From assembly GCF_012650175.1 (NCBI RefSeq), contig NZ_JAAILI010000079.1, positions 148,345 to 212,344 on the forward strand: a DNA stretch of 64,000 nt. Direction: 5' to 3'. Positions 25,753-33,540 of this stretch are shown piece after piece; position 1 is the stretch's first letter, and each line of letters opens with the position of its first letter. The position numbers and the translations under genes were made by a program. This DNA is from Sphingomonas sp. S2M10. Lineage in GTDB: Bacteria; Pseudomonadota; Alphaproteobacteria; Sphingomonadales; Sphingomonadaceae. The notes under the pieces are model-generated. The model worked only from the letters and a program-made list of their open reading frames with translations, made no database searches and had not been told where the DNA came from.

Positions 25753-26061
25753 GCGGTCCTTTCGAGATTGGCGCGGGGCGCGGGGATCACGCGGCCCCGG
25801 AGGGGCAAACCTTGGCATCGTGCGGAGGTTCCTTGGCGCATATCGGCAAACAAGATGGCAGAGGGAAGGGCTGCTGCACAGGGGGGATCGTACGAGCTCC
25901 CCGATGCGCCCCGGATGTGACGCGAGCGCGACATGCGAAGCCGTGGCGGTGCCCGGAGCCGCCGTGCCGAAACGGGATGGCGACGAATAGTGCGCGCTTG
26001 GAAGCGCGGCCGTTACCGGCTACCCGCACCGTCATCCAATCGTAACAATCGGATTTTCGCG
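25753..26061. other. Gene-free stretch upstream of phoH
   Basis: About 310 bp in the 414 bp interval between phoH and the AlgE-like gene hold no convincing reading frame on either strand. The phoH promoter should be near its right-hand side relative to transcription (25760-25900), but no clear consensus pair was found. Confidence 0.5.
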
Positions 26062-26130
26062 ATGAAGTATCTGCTTCGGGGCGCGCTTGCCTGCACGCTC
26101 CTCCTGTACGCCGGCTCGGCGCTGGCATGA
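26062..26130 (+). pseudogene. Orphan signal-peptide ORF, possible gene remnant
   Basis: ATG AAG at 26062 opens a 22-codon frame whose whole product is a textbook signal peptide (Lys/Arg n-region, LACTLLLYA core, GSALA end), stopping with TGA exactly where cleavage would occur. What follows is the 3' end of the convergent AlgE-like gene. It may be the stub of an exported protein lost on insertion of that gene, or a tiny secreted leader. It has no clear ribosome-binding site. Confidence 0.35.
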
Positions 26131-26166
26131 CCCTGTCTGCGGCCGGTGTCTCGACGCCGGCTCGAC

Positions 26167-27510
26167 CTACAAATTCACCATAAGGTTGAGCGCGCCATAT
26201 TTGGTCCAGCGCCCCGGCGGAGCCCCGGGCGCGTCGCGGAGGAAGCGGCCCTTGGCGAGCAGCACCACATCGGCCTCGAGCCGCACCGCTTTGCTCAGGC
26301 GATAGCGCACCCGCCCATCAAGCTGATGCCCGGCAAAGTCGCCCGAGCGCCCGCGCACATCGCGCACACCGGTGCTGGAAAAGCTGTCGGTACGCGCCGC
26401 AAGCCACATCGGGCGATAGCTGAGCATCAGTTCGGTCCGCACGTCGGGCACCGCCTCGGCCTGGAGCGACGGCGCGACCACATTGCTGCGCAGGATCGCG
26501 TTGTAGAGTCCCGACGGCGCCAGATCGGCGCGGCGCATGCCGAACAGCGTGTCGAACCGGCCATAGCGCCCGCCCGGCGCATCACCGCTCGCATAATCGA
26601 ACTCGGCCATCAGCCGAGGCTTCCACGCGCCCTCCCAGCTATAGCCCAGCCGCGCATGGACGAACCACGCGCGCACCGGTTGCCGCGCCGCACCGACCGC
26701 AAGGCTCCCCGATTGCAACCCGGTCTGGCCGATCGCCTCGATCTCATAGTCGAGCGTCGCAGGTGCCAGATCGCGCACGATCCGGATGGCGGCGGTATCG
26801 AGCGAGCGATCGCGCGTCGGGCGGCCAAGGGTGTCTTGCTCGCCGAGGTGAAAGTAGCTCATCTCGACCATTGCCGCGCCGATCGTCCGCCTGCGGCTGA
26901 TCAGCCCGCCCCAGAGCACCAGCGCCGTGCCTTCGCGGTCGATCGCAGGCTCGTTGGACAGCAGCGAATCCAGTTCGTCTGGCCGCCGGCGCTGCGGCAT
27001 GGTGTAGATCCCCGTCGCGGCCCAGCGCCCCGCACTCCAGTCCGCGCGCACGCCGGTATAGCCGTTGGTCGTGTTGCGATAATCGTCGGCCGCGACCAGT
27101 CTCCGCGAGCCGAGATTGACCATGAAGCGGCCCGCCTGCAGCTTGAGCGTCGATCCGCGCCCGAGCGCGGCGCCGAGATCGAGCTGCACATAAGCCTGGA
27201 CCGGCTCAAGCGTGTTGACCTCGCCCGTCGTCACCGACGAGCGGCGGTTGCCGCCATAAACCCGGCTGTCCCAAAGTTCGCCGACGACGCTCACGGGCCC
27301 ATGCTGGTAGCGCGCGAGCAGCGTCGTCCGAAAATTGACGAGCTGGTCGCTCTGGTTGAAGCCGACGCGCGCCTGCCCGTCGATCGCCTCGTAGCGGACG
27401 CGCTCGCTGGCGGCAAAGCTCAGCCCCTCGGCGGGCGGAGGCACTACGCCTTGTGCCTGGGCGGTCCCCGCCACCAGAATCGCGGGAAAATACCGTGCTA
27501 CCTTCGCCAT
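26167..27510 (-). CDS. AlgE-like (alginate export family) outer-membrane porin
   Basis: A 447-residue protein with a signal peptide (ARYFPAILVAGTAQAQ, cleavage about residue 20) and a beta-barrel. Alternating strands such as ERVRYEAIDGQARVGFNQSD and FRTTLLARYQHGPVSVVGEL run to a C-terminal YGALNLMVNL ending in a hydrophobic residue. This is the alginate_exp family, used for uptake or export of anionic sugars; the substrate here is unknown. It sits alone between miaB and phoH, genes adjacent in most alphaproteobacteria, so it looks inserted. Confidence 0.82.
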   Translation of the reverse strand: MAKVARYFPAILVAGTAQAQGVVPPPAEGLSFAASERVRYEAIDGQARVGFNQSDQLVNFRTTLLARYQHGPVSVVGELWDSRVYGGNRRSSVTTGEVNTLEPVQAYVQLDLGAALGRGSTLKLQAGRFMVNLGSRRLVAADDYRNTTNGYTGVRADWSAGRWAATGIYTMPQRRRPDELDSLLSNEPAIDREGTALVLWGGLISRRRTIGAAMVEMSYFHLGEQDTLGRPTRDRSLDTAAIRIVRDLAPATLDYEIEAIGQTGLQSGSLAVGAARQPVRAWFVHARLGYSWEGAWKPRLMAEFDYASGDAPGGRYGRFDTLFGMRRADLAPSGLYNAILRSNVVAPSLQAEAVPDVRTELMLSYRPMWLAARTDSFSSTGVRDVRGRSGDFAGHQLDGRVRYRLSKAVRLEADVVLLAKGRFLRDAPGAPPGRWTKYGALNLMVNL

Positions 27511-27557
27511 CGCCGCTCCCCCTGCGGGCCACTTTTACGCACGCGGGGCGTGGCCGG

Positions 27558-28868
27558 TCATGCGGAAACTGGGGTCAGTTCCAGCCCGGCGAGCGAGTTG
27601 GGCCCGGCGCTGACCAGCTCCACCTCGATCAGGTCACCGATCTTCGCCTGCGTCTCCAGATGCACCGATTGCAGCCAGGGGGACTTGCCGATCATCTGGC
27701 CGGGTCGCCGTCCGACGCGCTCGATCAGCACCGAGCAGCGCCGCCCGACACTCGCTTCGTTGAACGCCTGCGAGTGGCGCGCCAGCGCCGCCTGCAACCG
27801 CTGCAGCCGTTCGTCGGCCACGGCGTCCGGCACATATTGGTCCACCCACTCGGCCGCCGGCGTGCCCGGACGCGGCGAATATTTGAAGCTGAAGCACTGG
27901 GCGTAGCCGACCGCATCGACCAGCTGAAGCGTCTCCTCGAACTCGGCCTCGGTCTCGCCCGGAAAGGCGACGATGAAGTCGCCCGACAGCGCGATGTCCG
28001 GCCGCGCGGCGCGGACGCGCTCGAGAATGCGCAGGTAGGAATCGCGCGTGTGGCTGCGGTTCATGGCTTTCAGGATGCGGTCGCTGCCCGCCTGCACCGG
28101 CAGGTGCAGGAACGGCATCAGCTTGGGCACATGGGCGTGCGCCTCGATCAGCCCCTCGGCCATGTCGTTGGGATGGCTGGTGGTGTAGCGGATGCGGGCG
28201 AGCCCCTCGATTCGGTCGAGCGCCATGATCAGGTCGTGCAGCCCGCGACCGTCGTCATCGCTCCAGGCGTTGACGTTCTGGCCGAGCAGCGTGATCTCGC
28301 GCGCGCCGGCATCGACCAGCGCCTTGGCCTCGTCGACGATCGCCGCATAGGGCCGGCTCACTTCGGCGCCGCGGGTATAGGGCACCACGCAATAGGTGCA
28401 GAACTTGTCGCAACCTTCCTGCACGGTGAGGAACGCGCTCGCTCCCACCTTGCGGCGGGTGGGCAGCTTGCCGAACTTGCTGGCCAGCGGCATGTCGGTG
28501 TCGAGGCCGAGCTCGCCCCTGGCAGCCTTGTCCACCAGCTCCGGCAGGTTGTGATAGGCCTGCGGGCCGACCACCACGTCCACCTTCGCGCGGCGGGCGA
28601 TCTCCTCGCCCTCGGCCTGGGCGACGCAGCCGGCGACCGCGATCATCGGCTTGCCCGCCTCGCGCAGCTTGAGCCGGCCGATCTCCGAATAGACCTTCTC
28701 GGTGGCCTTTTCGCGGATGTGGCAGGTGTTGAGGACGACGAGATCGGCCTGGTCCGCCTCGGCGGCGACGAGGCCCTGGGCGGCCATCAGCTCGCCCATG
28801 CGCTCGCCGTCATAGACGTTCATCTGGCAGCCGTACGACTTGACGTGATAGGTCTTGGGGGTGGTCAT
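27558..28868 (-). CDS. miaB: tRNA-2-methylthio-N6-dimethylallyladenosine synthase
   Basis: A 436-residue radical-SAM methylthiotransferase modifying i6A37 of tRNAs. First-cluster cysteines C14, C49 and C81 and the radical-SAM motif C153-x3-C157-x2-C160 (GCDKFCTYCVVPYTRG) are all present. A C-terminal TRAM domain occupies about residues 370-436. It belongs to the leftward fur-plsC-miaB set, 105 bp after plsC. Confidence 0.97.
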   Translation of the reverse strand: MTTPKTYHVKSYGCQMNVYDGERMGELMAAQGLVAAEADQADLVVLNTCHIREKATEKVYSEIGRLKLREAGKPMIAVAGCVAQAEGEEIARRAKVDVVVGPQAYHNLPELVDKAARGELGLDTDMPLASKFGKLPTRRKVGASAFLTVQEGCDKFCTYCVVPYTRGAEVSRPYAAIVDEAKALVDAGAREITLLGQNVNAWSDDDGRGLHDLIMALDRIEGLARIRYTTSHPNDMAEGLIEAHAHVPKLMPFLHLPVQAGSDRILKAMNRSHTRDSYLRILERVRAARPDIALSGDFIVAFPGETEAEFEETLQLVDAVGYAQCFSFKYSPRPGTPAAEWVDQYVPDAVADERLQRLQAALARHSQAFNEASVGRRCSVLIERVGRRPGQMIGKSPWLQSVHLETQAKIGDLIEVELVSAGPNSLAGLELTPVSA

Positions 28869-28973
28869 GATCGGCGCGCCTATACGCGCAAAAGGCGGCA
28901 GAAAACAGGCCTGTGGGACTTGCTAGAAGCTTGTGCCCCTCTCTCACCAGCAGAAGGGGCGCAGGTGGCGCGT

Positions 28974-29867
28974 TCAGCCCTGCCCCTGCTTAGGCGCCGG
29001 CGCCGGCGCCTTGTACCCGATCGGATCGTCCGCGAAGCGGAAGGGCCGCAGCGGCTGGCTCAGCGTCCGCACCATCGCTTCCTCGATCCGCCGCCGGCTT
29101 TCCGCCGCGATCGCCTTGCGGCCGGGAAAGTCGCGGGGATCGAACGGCTCGAGGAAGTGCACGCGCAGCCGGAACCGCCTGCCCCGCGCCAGCACGCGCT
29201 TGGCGTTGTTGAGCCCCCGCTCCTGCCCGATCCAGGCAATGTCCTCGCCCGCCGCGCCATAGTCCAGCATGACCGGCTGCACCATCACGCCCGGGGGCGG
29301 CGGCTCCAGCACGCGCAGCATCGGCGTCTTGAACGGCAACAGTGACTTGCCGTCGGTGGTGGTACCCTCGGGGAAGATCGTCACCGCCCAGGTCTCGGCG
29401 AGCGCCTCGCGCAGCTGGTTGATCTGCTCGGCCACGCCCATGCGATTCTCGCGCTTCACATAGACGGTGCGGTTGAGCCCGGCGAGCCACCCGACCAGCG
29501 GCGAGGCGGCGATCTCAGCCTTGGCGACGAACGCCGTGCCGCTCGCTCCGCCCAGCGCCAGAATGTCGATCCAGCTGACATGATTGGAAACGTAGAACAC
29601 GTCACGCTTCAGCGGCGTGCCGACCCGCTTCACCCGCGCGCCGGCGATCCGCGCTGCGCTCGCCAGGAACATCCGCGGCCAGGGCGAGGGCAGCCGCACC
29701 AGCCGGAACAGATAATGGAGCGGCACATGCACCAGCAGCGCCAGCGCCAGCCGCGCGATACGGAACCAGACGCGCGCAAGCTCCGCCCCGGTCAGCCGCG
29801 TCGGCAGCCCCTGGGTCGCATCCTCGCGGCGGCGCCGGGCCCGCTCAGTTCTTGCGCTCGAGCGCAA
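28974..29867 (-). CDS. plsC: 1-acyl-sn-glycerol-3-phosphate acyltransferase
   Basis: About 297 residues. The acyltransferase motif NHVSWIDILAL (HxxxxD) and FPEGTTTDGKSLLPFKTPML are present, with an N-terminal hydrophobic segment (ARLALALLVHVPLHYLFRLV). It acylates lysophosphatidate to phosphatidate at the inner membrane. The start is uncertain: TTG at 29867 overlaps fur by 23 bp, ATG at 29909 is further inside fur, and the ATG at 29821 is out of frame. It ends with a Pro/Ala/Lys tail. Confidence 0.88.
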   Translation of the reverse strand: MRSSARTERARRRREDATQGLPTRLTGAELARVWFRIARLALALLVHVPLHYLFRLVRLPSPWPRMFLASAARIAGARVKRVGTPLKRDVFYVSNHVSWIDILALGGASGTAFVAKAEIAASPLVGWLAGLNRTVYVKRENRMGVAEQINQLREALAETWAVTIFPEGTTTDGKSLLPFKTPMLRVLEPPPPGVMVQPVMLDYGAAGEDIAWIGQERGLNNAKRVLARGRRFRLRVHFLEPFDPRDFPGRKAIAAESRRRIEEAMVRTLSQPLRPFRFADDPIGYKAPAPAPKQGQG

Positions 29868-30267
29868 CCCCGTACAATTCCATGCGGTGGTCGACGAGGC
29901 GGAAGCCAAGGCGCTCGGCGATCTGCTTCTGCAGCAGCTCCAGCTCGGGATCGACGAACTCGATCACCTTACCGCTTTCCACGTCGATCAGGTGATCGTG
30001 ATGCGCCTCGGGCGCCGGCTCGTAGCGGGCGCGGCCATCACCGAAATCGTGACGATCCAGGATGCCCGCCTCTTCGAACAGGCGCACGGTGCGGTAGACG
30101 GTGGCGATCGAGATGCCCGGATCGATCGCGGCGGCGCGCTCATACACCTTCTCGACGTCGGGATGGTCGTCGGCGTCGGAAAGCACGCGCGCGATCACCT
30201 TGCGCTGTTCGGTGATGCGCAGCCCCTTTTCGTGGCAGAGCGCTTCGAGATCAATCTTGCGAACCAT
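29845..30267 (-). CDS. fur: Fur-family transcriptional regulator
   Basis: A 140-residue protein with a winged-helix N-terminal domain (GLRITEQRKVIARVL; ISIATVYRTVRLFEEAGIL) and a C-terminal metal-binding domain with a His cluster (PEAHHDHLID). It lacks the CxxC zinc motifs of enterobacterial Fur, as usual in alphaproteobacterial Fur/Mur. The ATG at 30267 gives the standard N-terminus. It heads fur-plsC-miaB. Whether it responds to iron or manganese cannot be decided here. Confidence 0.92.
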   Translation of the reverse strand: MVRKIDLEALCHEKGLRITEQRKVIARVLSDADDHPDVEKVYERAAAIDPGISIATVYRTVRLFEEAGILDRHDFGDGRARYEPAPEAHHDHLIDVESGKVIEFVDPELELLQKQIAERLGFRLVDHRMELYGVALERKN

Positions 30268-30352
30268 GACGCCGCTGTAGCGCCATTGGCGGCATCGGAA
30301 AAGAGCAAGCCGCTCGGTCACGCTGATCGATCGCCTGCGCCGTGCCACGCCC

Positions 30353-30391
30353 AAAAAAACGCCGGCCGCGGACGAAGGTCCGGGCCGGCGT
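30353..30391 (-). terminator. Intrinsic terminator of mucR
   Basis: Reading leftward, an 8 bp CGCCGGCC/GGCCGGCG stem (extendable through GGACC) is followed by seven T residues. It lies 27 bp past the mucR stop and before fur, so it separates the two units. Confidence 0.88.
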
Positions 30392-30417
30392 CTTTCTCTG
30401 GTCCTGGGGACGAAGGA

Positions 30418-30834
30418 TCAGCGCGTCTTGCGGCGCTTGGTGCCCAGACCGATTTTCTTCGCCAGGCTGCGGCGCTGCTCGGCATAGTTGGGGGCGACCA
30501 TCGGATAGTCGGCCGGCAGGTTCCACTTGGCGCGATACTGTTCCGGGGTCATCTGATAGTGCGTCATCAGGTGACGCTTCAGCATCTTCAGCTTCTTACC
30601 GTCCTCGAGGCAGACGATATAGTCGGGCTTGACCGAAGCGCGCACCGAAACGGCCGGCTCCTGCTTCACTTCCGGCTCCGGCTGGGTGGTGCCCAGACCG
30701 CTCAGCGCGGTGTGCACGTTCGAGATCAGCTGCGGCAGGTCCGACACGGCAACGCTGTTGTTGCTGACATGCGCCGCAACAATATCCGCGGTCAGCGCGA
30801 TGAGGGTTTCCTGAATTTCAGATGACGCTTCCAT
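30418..30834 (-). CDS. mucR: MucR/Ros-family zinc-finger regulator
   Basis: A 138-residue protein. A C-terminal Ros/MucR domain has C75, H88 and H92 (YIVCLEDGKKLKMLKRHLMTHY) and then the family signature MTPEQYRAKWNLPADYPMVAP. The usual second Cys is replaced by Asp78, a known variant in some MucR homologues. MucR proteins are H-NS-like regulators of exopolysaccharide, motility and cell cycle genes, binding AT-rich DNA. The ATG at 30834 is preceded by AAAGGA. An AT-rich tract about 70-100 bp upstream could be an autoregulatory site. Confidence 0.93.
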   Translation of the reverse strand: MEASSEIQETLIALTADIVAAHVSNNSVAVSDLPQLISNVHTALSGLGTTQPEPEVKQEPAVSVRASVKPDYIVCLEDGKKLKMLKRHLMTHYQMTPEQYRAKWNLPADYPMVAPNYAEQRRSLAKKIGLGTKRRKTR

Positions 30835-30933
30835 GATATTCCTTTCGACCCGTTCACGGCGACTATTCTGCTGTCGCCTGAGTTGTCCTATCGTCCGAAG
30901 CACAGTGCTTGGCAAGAGATCAAGCCGCAATTG

Positions 30934-31419
30934 TTATAATTTTTGCGACAGGGGACGTGCCAAAGTGAGAGCATCCAACGCTTCGCCGCTAGTACCGCGA
31001 TAATAGCCGCGTCGTTCTCCAACCTTCTCGAAGCCCTCGCGATGATAGAGGCGGATGGCTCCATTGCCTGCGCGGACTTCAAGATGCAGCTTGGTCGCGC
31101 CGCGATTGCGCGACTCCGCGATCACCGCTCGCAACAACGCACCGCCCACGCCCCGTCCGCGCACGCCGGGGCTGGTTGCGAGCAGCAACAGTTCCGCCTC
31201 GTCCAGCATCGCCCGCGCCATCGCAAACCCGCAGTCGCGTCCGCCGACGCTGGCGACGAGCAGCCACACGCCCGAAAGCGCCATCATCCCCATGCACTGG
31301 GGCTGGGTCCATGCCTCGCCATAGGCGGGGTCGAAGGCGGCCTGCATGATCCGGCCTACCGATGGCAGATCCTGCACCCCGCCTTCGCGCAGCTCGATGG
31401 GCTGGGGTGCCGCGCTCAT
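30934..31419 (-). CDS. rimI: Ribosomal-protein-alanine N-acetyltransferase RimI
   Basis: A 161-residue GNAT enzyme with the acetyl-CoA loop ATSPGVRGRGVGGALLRAV, LHLEVRAGNGAIRLYHREGF and a C-terminal YYRGTSGEALDAL that fit RimI. It acetylates the N-terminus of bS18 in E. coli. Start ATG overlaps the tsaB stop (ATGA), the usual RimI-TsaB coupling. Confidence 0.92.
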   Translation of the reverse strand: MSAAPQPIELREGGVQDLPSVGRIMQAAFDPAYGEAWTQPQCMGMMALSGVWLLVASVGGRDCGFAMARAMLDEAELLLLATSPGVRGRGVGGALLRAVIAESRNRGATKLHLEVRAGNGAIRLYHREGFEKVGERRGYYRGTSGEALDALTLARPLSQKL

Positions 31420-32057
31420 GCCAGGCCCCGCTCGGCCAGCGTCTTGGCGTCGGGCCCACGGCCGTAGAGCGGGCGCGGCGGCAACATGGCGAAGGCTGGC
31501 GGCAGCAGCGCGGCATCGGCGGCGCGGGGCAGCACCTCGCGCAGGTCCAGCCCTTCGGCCAGCGCGGCGAGGCGGCGCACGCCGCTGCCGAAGGCCGGGC
31601 GCCCGTCCAGACTCGCGAGCGCCGCATCGGGGTGCAACGAGGCGAGCGGTGCGGTGTCGATCAGCGGCGTCGCGAAATGCTGGACGAACACTTCGCCATG
31701 CCCGCCCTCGAGCACGACCGAGAGACGATCGAGCGCGGGATCGCCGGCGAATCCCGCCGCGGCGAGCAGCGCCAGCGAGGAATAGCCATGCACCGGCACG
31801 CCCCAGCCGATCGCGAGGCCGCGCGCGGCGGCGAGACCCACCCGCACCCCGGTGAAGCTGCCGGGGCCGACATCGACGAGGATCGCATCAGCGCGCCCGC
31901 CGCCGGGCAGTTCGCCGATCATCGGGATCAGCCGCTCGGCATGGCCGCGGCCGACCAGTTCGTGCATTTCAGCGAGCACGGCGCCGCCCGCCAGCAAGGC
32001 CACCGAACAAGCGGCGGTGGCGGTTTCGATCACGAGCAGTCGCGGGGCTTCAGCCAT
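31416..32057 (-). CDS. tsaB: tRNA threonylcarbamoyladenosine synthesis protein TsaB
   Basis: A 213-residue ASKHA-fold protein. It begins LLVIETATAACSVALL and contains the TsaB signature DVGPGSFTGVRVGLAAARGLA. TsaB is the non-catalytic partner of TsaD in the t6A37 pathway. It is coupled with rimI, 32 bp downstream of a nitroreductase gene on the same strand. Confidence 0.95.
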   Translation of the reverse strand: MAEAPRLLVIETATAACSVALLAGGAVLAEMHELVGRGHAERLIPMIGELPGGGRADAILVDVGPGSFTGVRVGLAAARGLAIGWGVPVHGYSSLALLAAAGFAGDPALDRLSVVLEGGHGEVFVQHFATPLIDTAPLASLHPDAALASLDGRPAFGSGVRRLAALAEGLDLREVLPRAADAALLPPAFAMLPPRPLYGRGPDAKTLAERGLA

Positions 32058-32089
32058 CGCCCCGCGCTAACCAAAGAAATGCGGACAGG

Positions 32090-32683
32090 TCAAATCACCG
32101 TGTTGAACTGGCCAAAGGCCGGGCGCGGCGACCGCGCGTGAATCGTGGACGGGTCGCCCACGCCCAATGTCGCGATGAAGTTGGACTTCACGCCCGGCTG
32201 GTCGCCGAAGAAAGCCTCGTCGACCTTGGCGTTGTCGAAGCCGGACATCGGGCCGGTATCGAAGCCCAGCGCGCGCGCCGCGATGATGAAATAGGCACCC
32301 TGTAGCGAGGAATTGCGGAAGGCCTGCTCGCGGCGACCTTCCTCGCTCGGGAACCAGGTCTTCGCTTCCGGCGCGTGCGGAAAGAATTCAGGCAGATGTT
32401 CGTGGAAGTTCACGTCATAGCCGATGATCACGCTGGCCGGCGCCTTGCGGATCTTCTCGCCATTGCTGCCGCTGGACAGGCTGGCGAGCTTGTCCTTGCC
32501 GTCCTGGCCGAGGATCCAGACGAACCGCGCCGACTGCTGGTTGACCGAGGTCGGCCCCATCTTGAGCAGATCGTAGATCGCCTCGATGTCCGCCTGCGTC
32601 ACCGTCTGGTCGGTATAGCCGTTATAGCTTCGCGCGGTGCGGAAGATGGTGTCGAGGGCGACATCGTTCAGCGGCTGGCCCAT
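32090..32683 (-). CDS. Nitroreductase-family malonic semialdehyde reductase (RutE-like)
   Basis: A 197-residue flavoprotein. It matches the RutE/HadB-type nitroreductases: ARSYNGYTDQTV, LLKMGPTSVNQQSARFVW and AARALGFDTGPMSGFDNAKV are diagnostic. RutE reduces 3-hydroxypropionate-pathway malonic semialdehyde in pyrimidine catabolism, but no other rut genes are present, so a general NAD(P)H dehydrogenase role is equally likely. Confidence 0.88.
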   Translation of the reverse strand: MGQPLNDVALDTIFRTARSYNGYTDQTVTQADIEAIYDLLKMGPTSVNQQSARFVWILGQDGKDKLASLSSGSNGEKIRKAPASVIIGYDVNFHEHLPEFFPHAPEAKTWFPSEEGRREQAFRNSSLQGAYFIIAARALGFDTGPMSGFDNAKVDEAFFGDQPGVKSNFIATLGVGDPSTIHARSPRPAFGQFNTVI

Positions 32684-32731
32684 GGCCTGCGATCCTTTCT
32701 ATTTTTGGCGGGGAACGTGCCGGGCGCGCGA

Positions 32732-33307
32732 TCAGATCGCGCGCACCTCGGTCACTTCGGGGACATAATATTTGAGCAGCTGCTCGATGCCGTTCTTCAG
32801 CGTCGCGGTCGACGACGGGCAGCCCGAACAGGCGCCCTGCATCTGGAGGAACACCTTGCCCTGGTCGAAGCCGCGATAGACGATGTCGCCGCCGTCATTG
32901 GCGACCGCCGGGCGAATGCGGGTGTCGATCAGCTCGCGGATCTGCGCGACGATGTCGGCATCTTCCGGATTGTCGCCGAAGTCGGCGCTCTCCGGCGGCA
33001 CGCTGAAGCCGGCGGCCGTGCCTGCCATGAACAGCGGCATGTTCGCCGAGAAATGATCGAGCAGGATGCCGAGCACGTCGGGCTTGAGGCCCACCCAGTC
33101 GACGCCGGGCGCGGCGGTGACCGAGATGAAGTCGCGGCCGAAGAACACGCCGGTAACGTCGCCCAGCGCAAACAATGCCGTGGCGAGCGGCGAGGCCTCG
33201 GCCTCTTCGGGGCTGGCGAAGTCGCGGGTACCCGCCTCCATCACGATCCTGCCGGGCAGGAACTTGAGCGTGGCGGGGTTGGGCGTGGCTTCGGTCTCGA
33301 TCAGCAT
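32732..33307 (-). CDS. NifU-family Fe-S scaffold/carrier protein
   Basis: A 191-residue protein. The N-terminal Nfu_N domain (ETEATPNPATLKFLPG) and C-terminal NifU domain with C160-x2-C163 (GACSGCPSS) make it an Nfu-type iron-sulfur carrier. The ATG at 33307 was chosen because upstream in-frame sequence runs into GC-rich repeats. It lies 48 bp upstream of the nitroreductase gene. Confidence 0.92.
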   Translation of the reverse strand: MLIETEATPNPATLKFLPGRIVMEAGTRDFASPEEAEASPLATALFALGDVTGVFFGRDFISVTAAPGVDWVGLKPDVLGILLDHFSANMPLFMAGTAAGFSVPPESADFGDNPEDADIVAQIRELIDTRIRPAVANDGGDIVYRGFDQGKVFLQMQGACSGCPSSTATLKNGIEQLLKYYVPEVTEVRAI

Positions 33308-33385
33308 GGCGCCCACATGGGCGCGTCCTTGGGCAGGATCAAGCGGGCGCGACGGAAACGCTGCGTTGCCGGAGGACTTCTTGAG

Positions 33386-33490
33386 CCCCTCCCCTTCAGG
33401 GGAGGGGTTGGGGGTGGGGCCTGAACTGGGAGCGAGTCCTTCCGCTGGTCGGTTATCCCCCACCCCAACCCCTCCCGTGAAGGGGAGGGG
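33386..33490. repeat. Inverted pair of REP-like G/C-tract elements
   Basis: Two near-identical units of about 34 bp, 33386-33419 and 33457-33490, stand in opposite orientation with a 37 bp spacer. Each has a CCCCTCCC/GGGAGGGG hairpin and a GGGGTGGGG tail. The pair lies between the divergent NifU and lnt genes and matches REP doublet (REPtron/BIME-like) arrangement. Confidence 0.75.
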
Positions 33491-33540
33491 CTAAGAAGTG
33501 GCCTCCCCCTTCCCCCACACATCGTGTAGGCCCGCCCGCG

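Noticed and set aside
33386..33490. CRISPR array
   Set aside because: Only two units, inverted rather than direct, with no spacer series and no cas genes.
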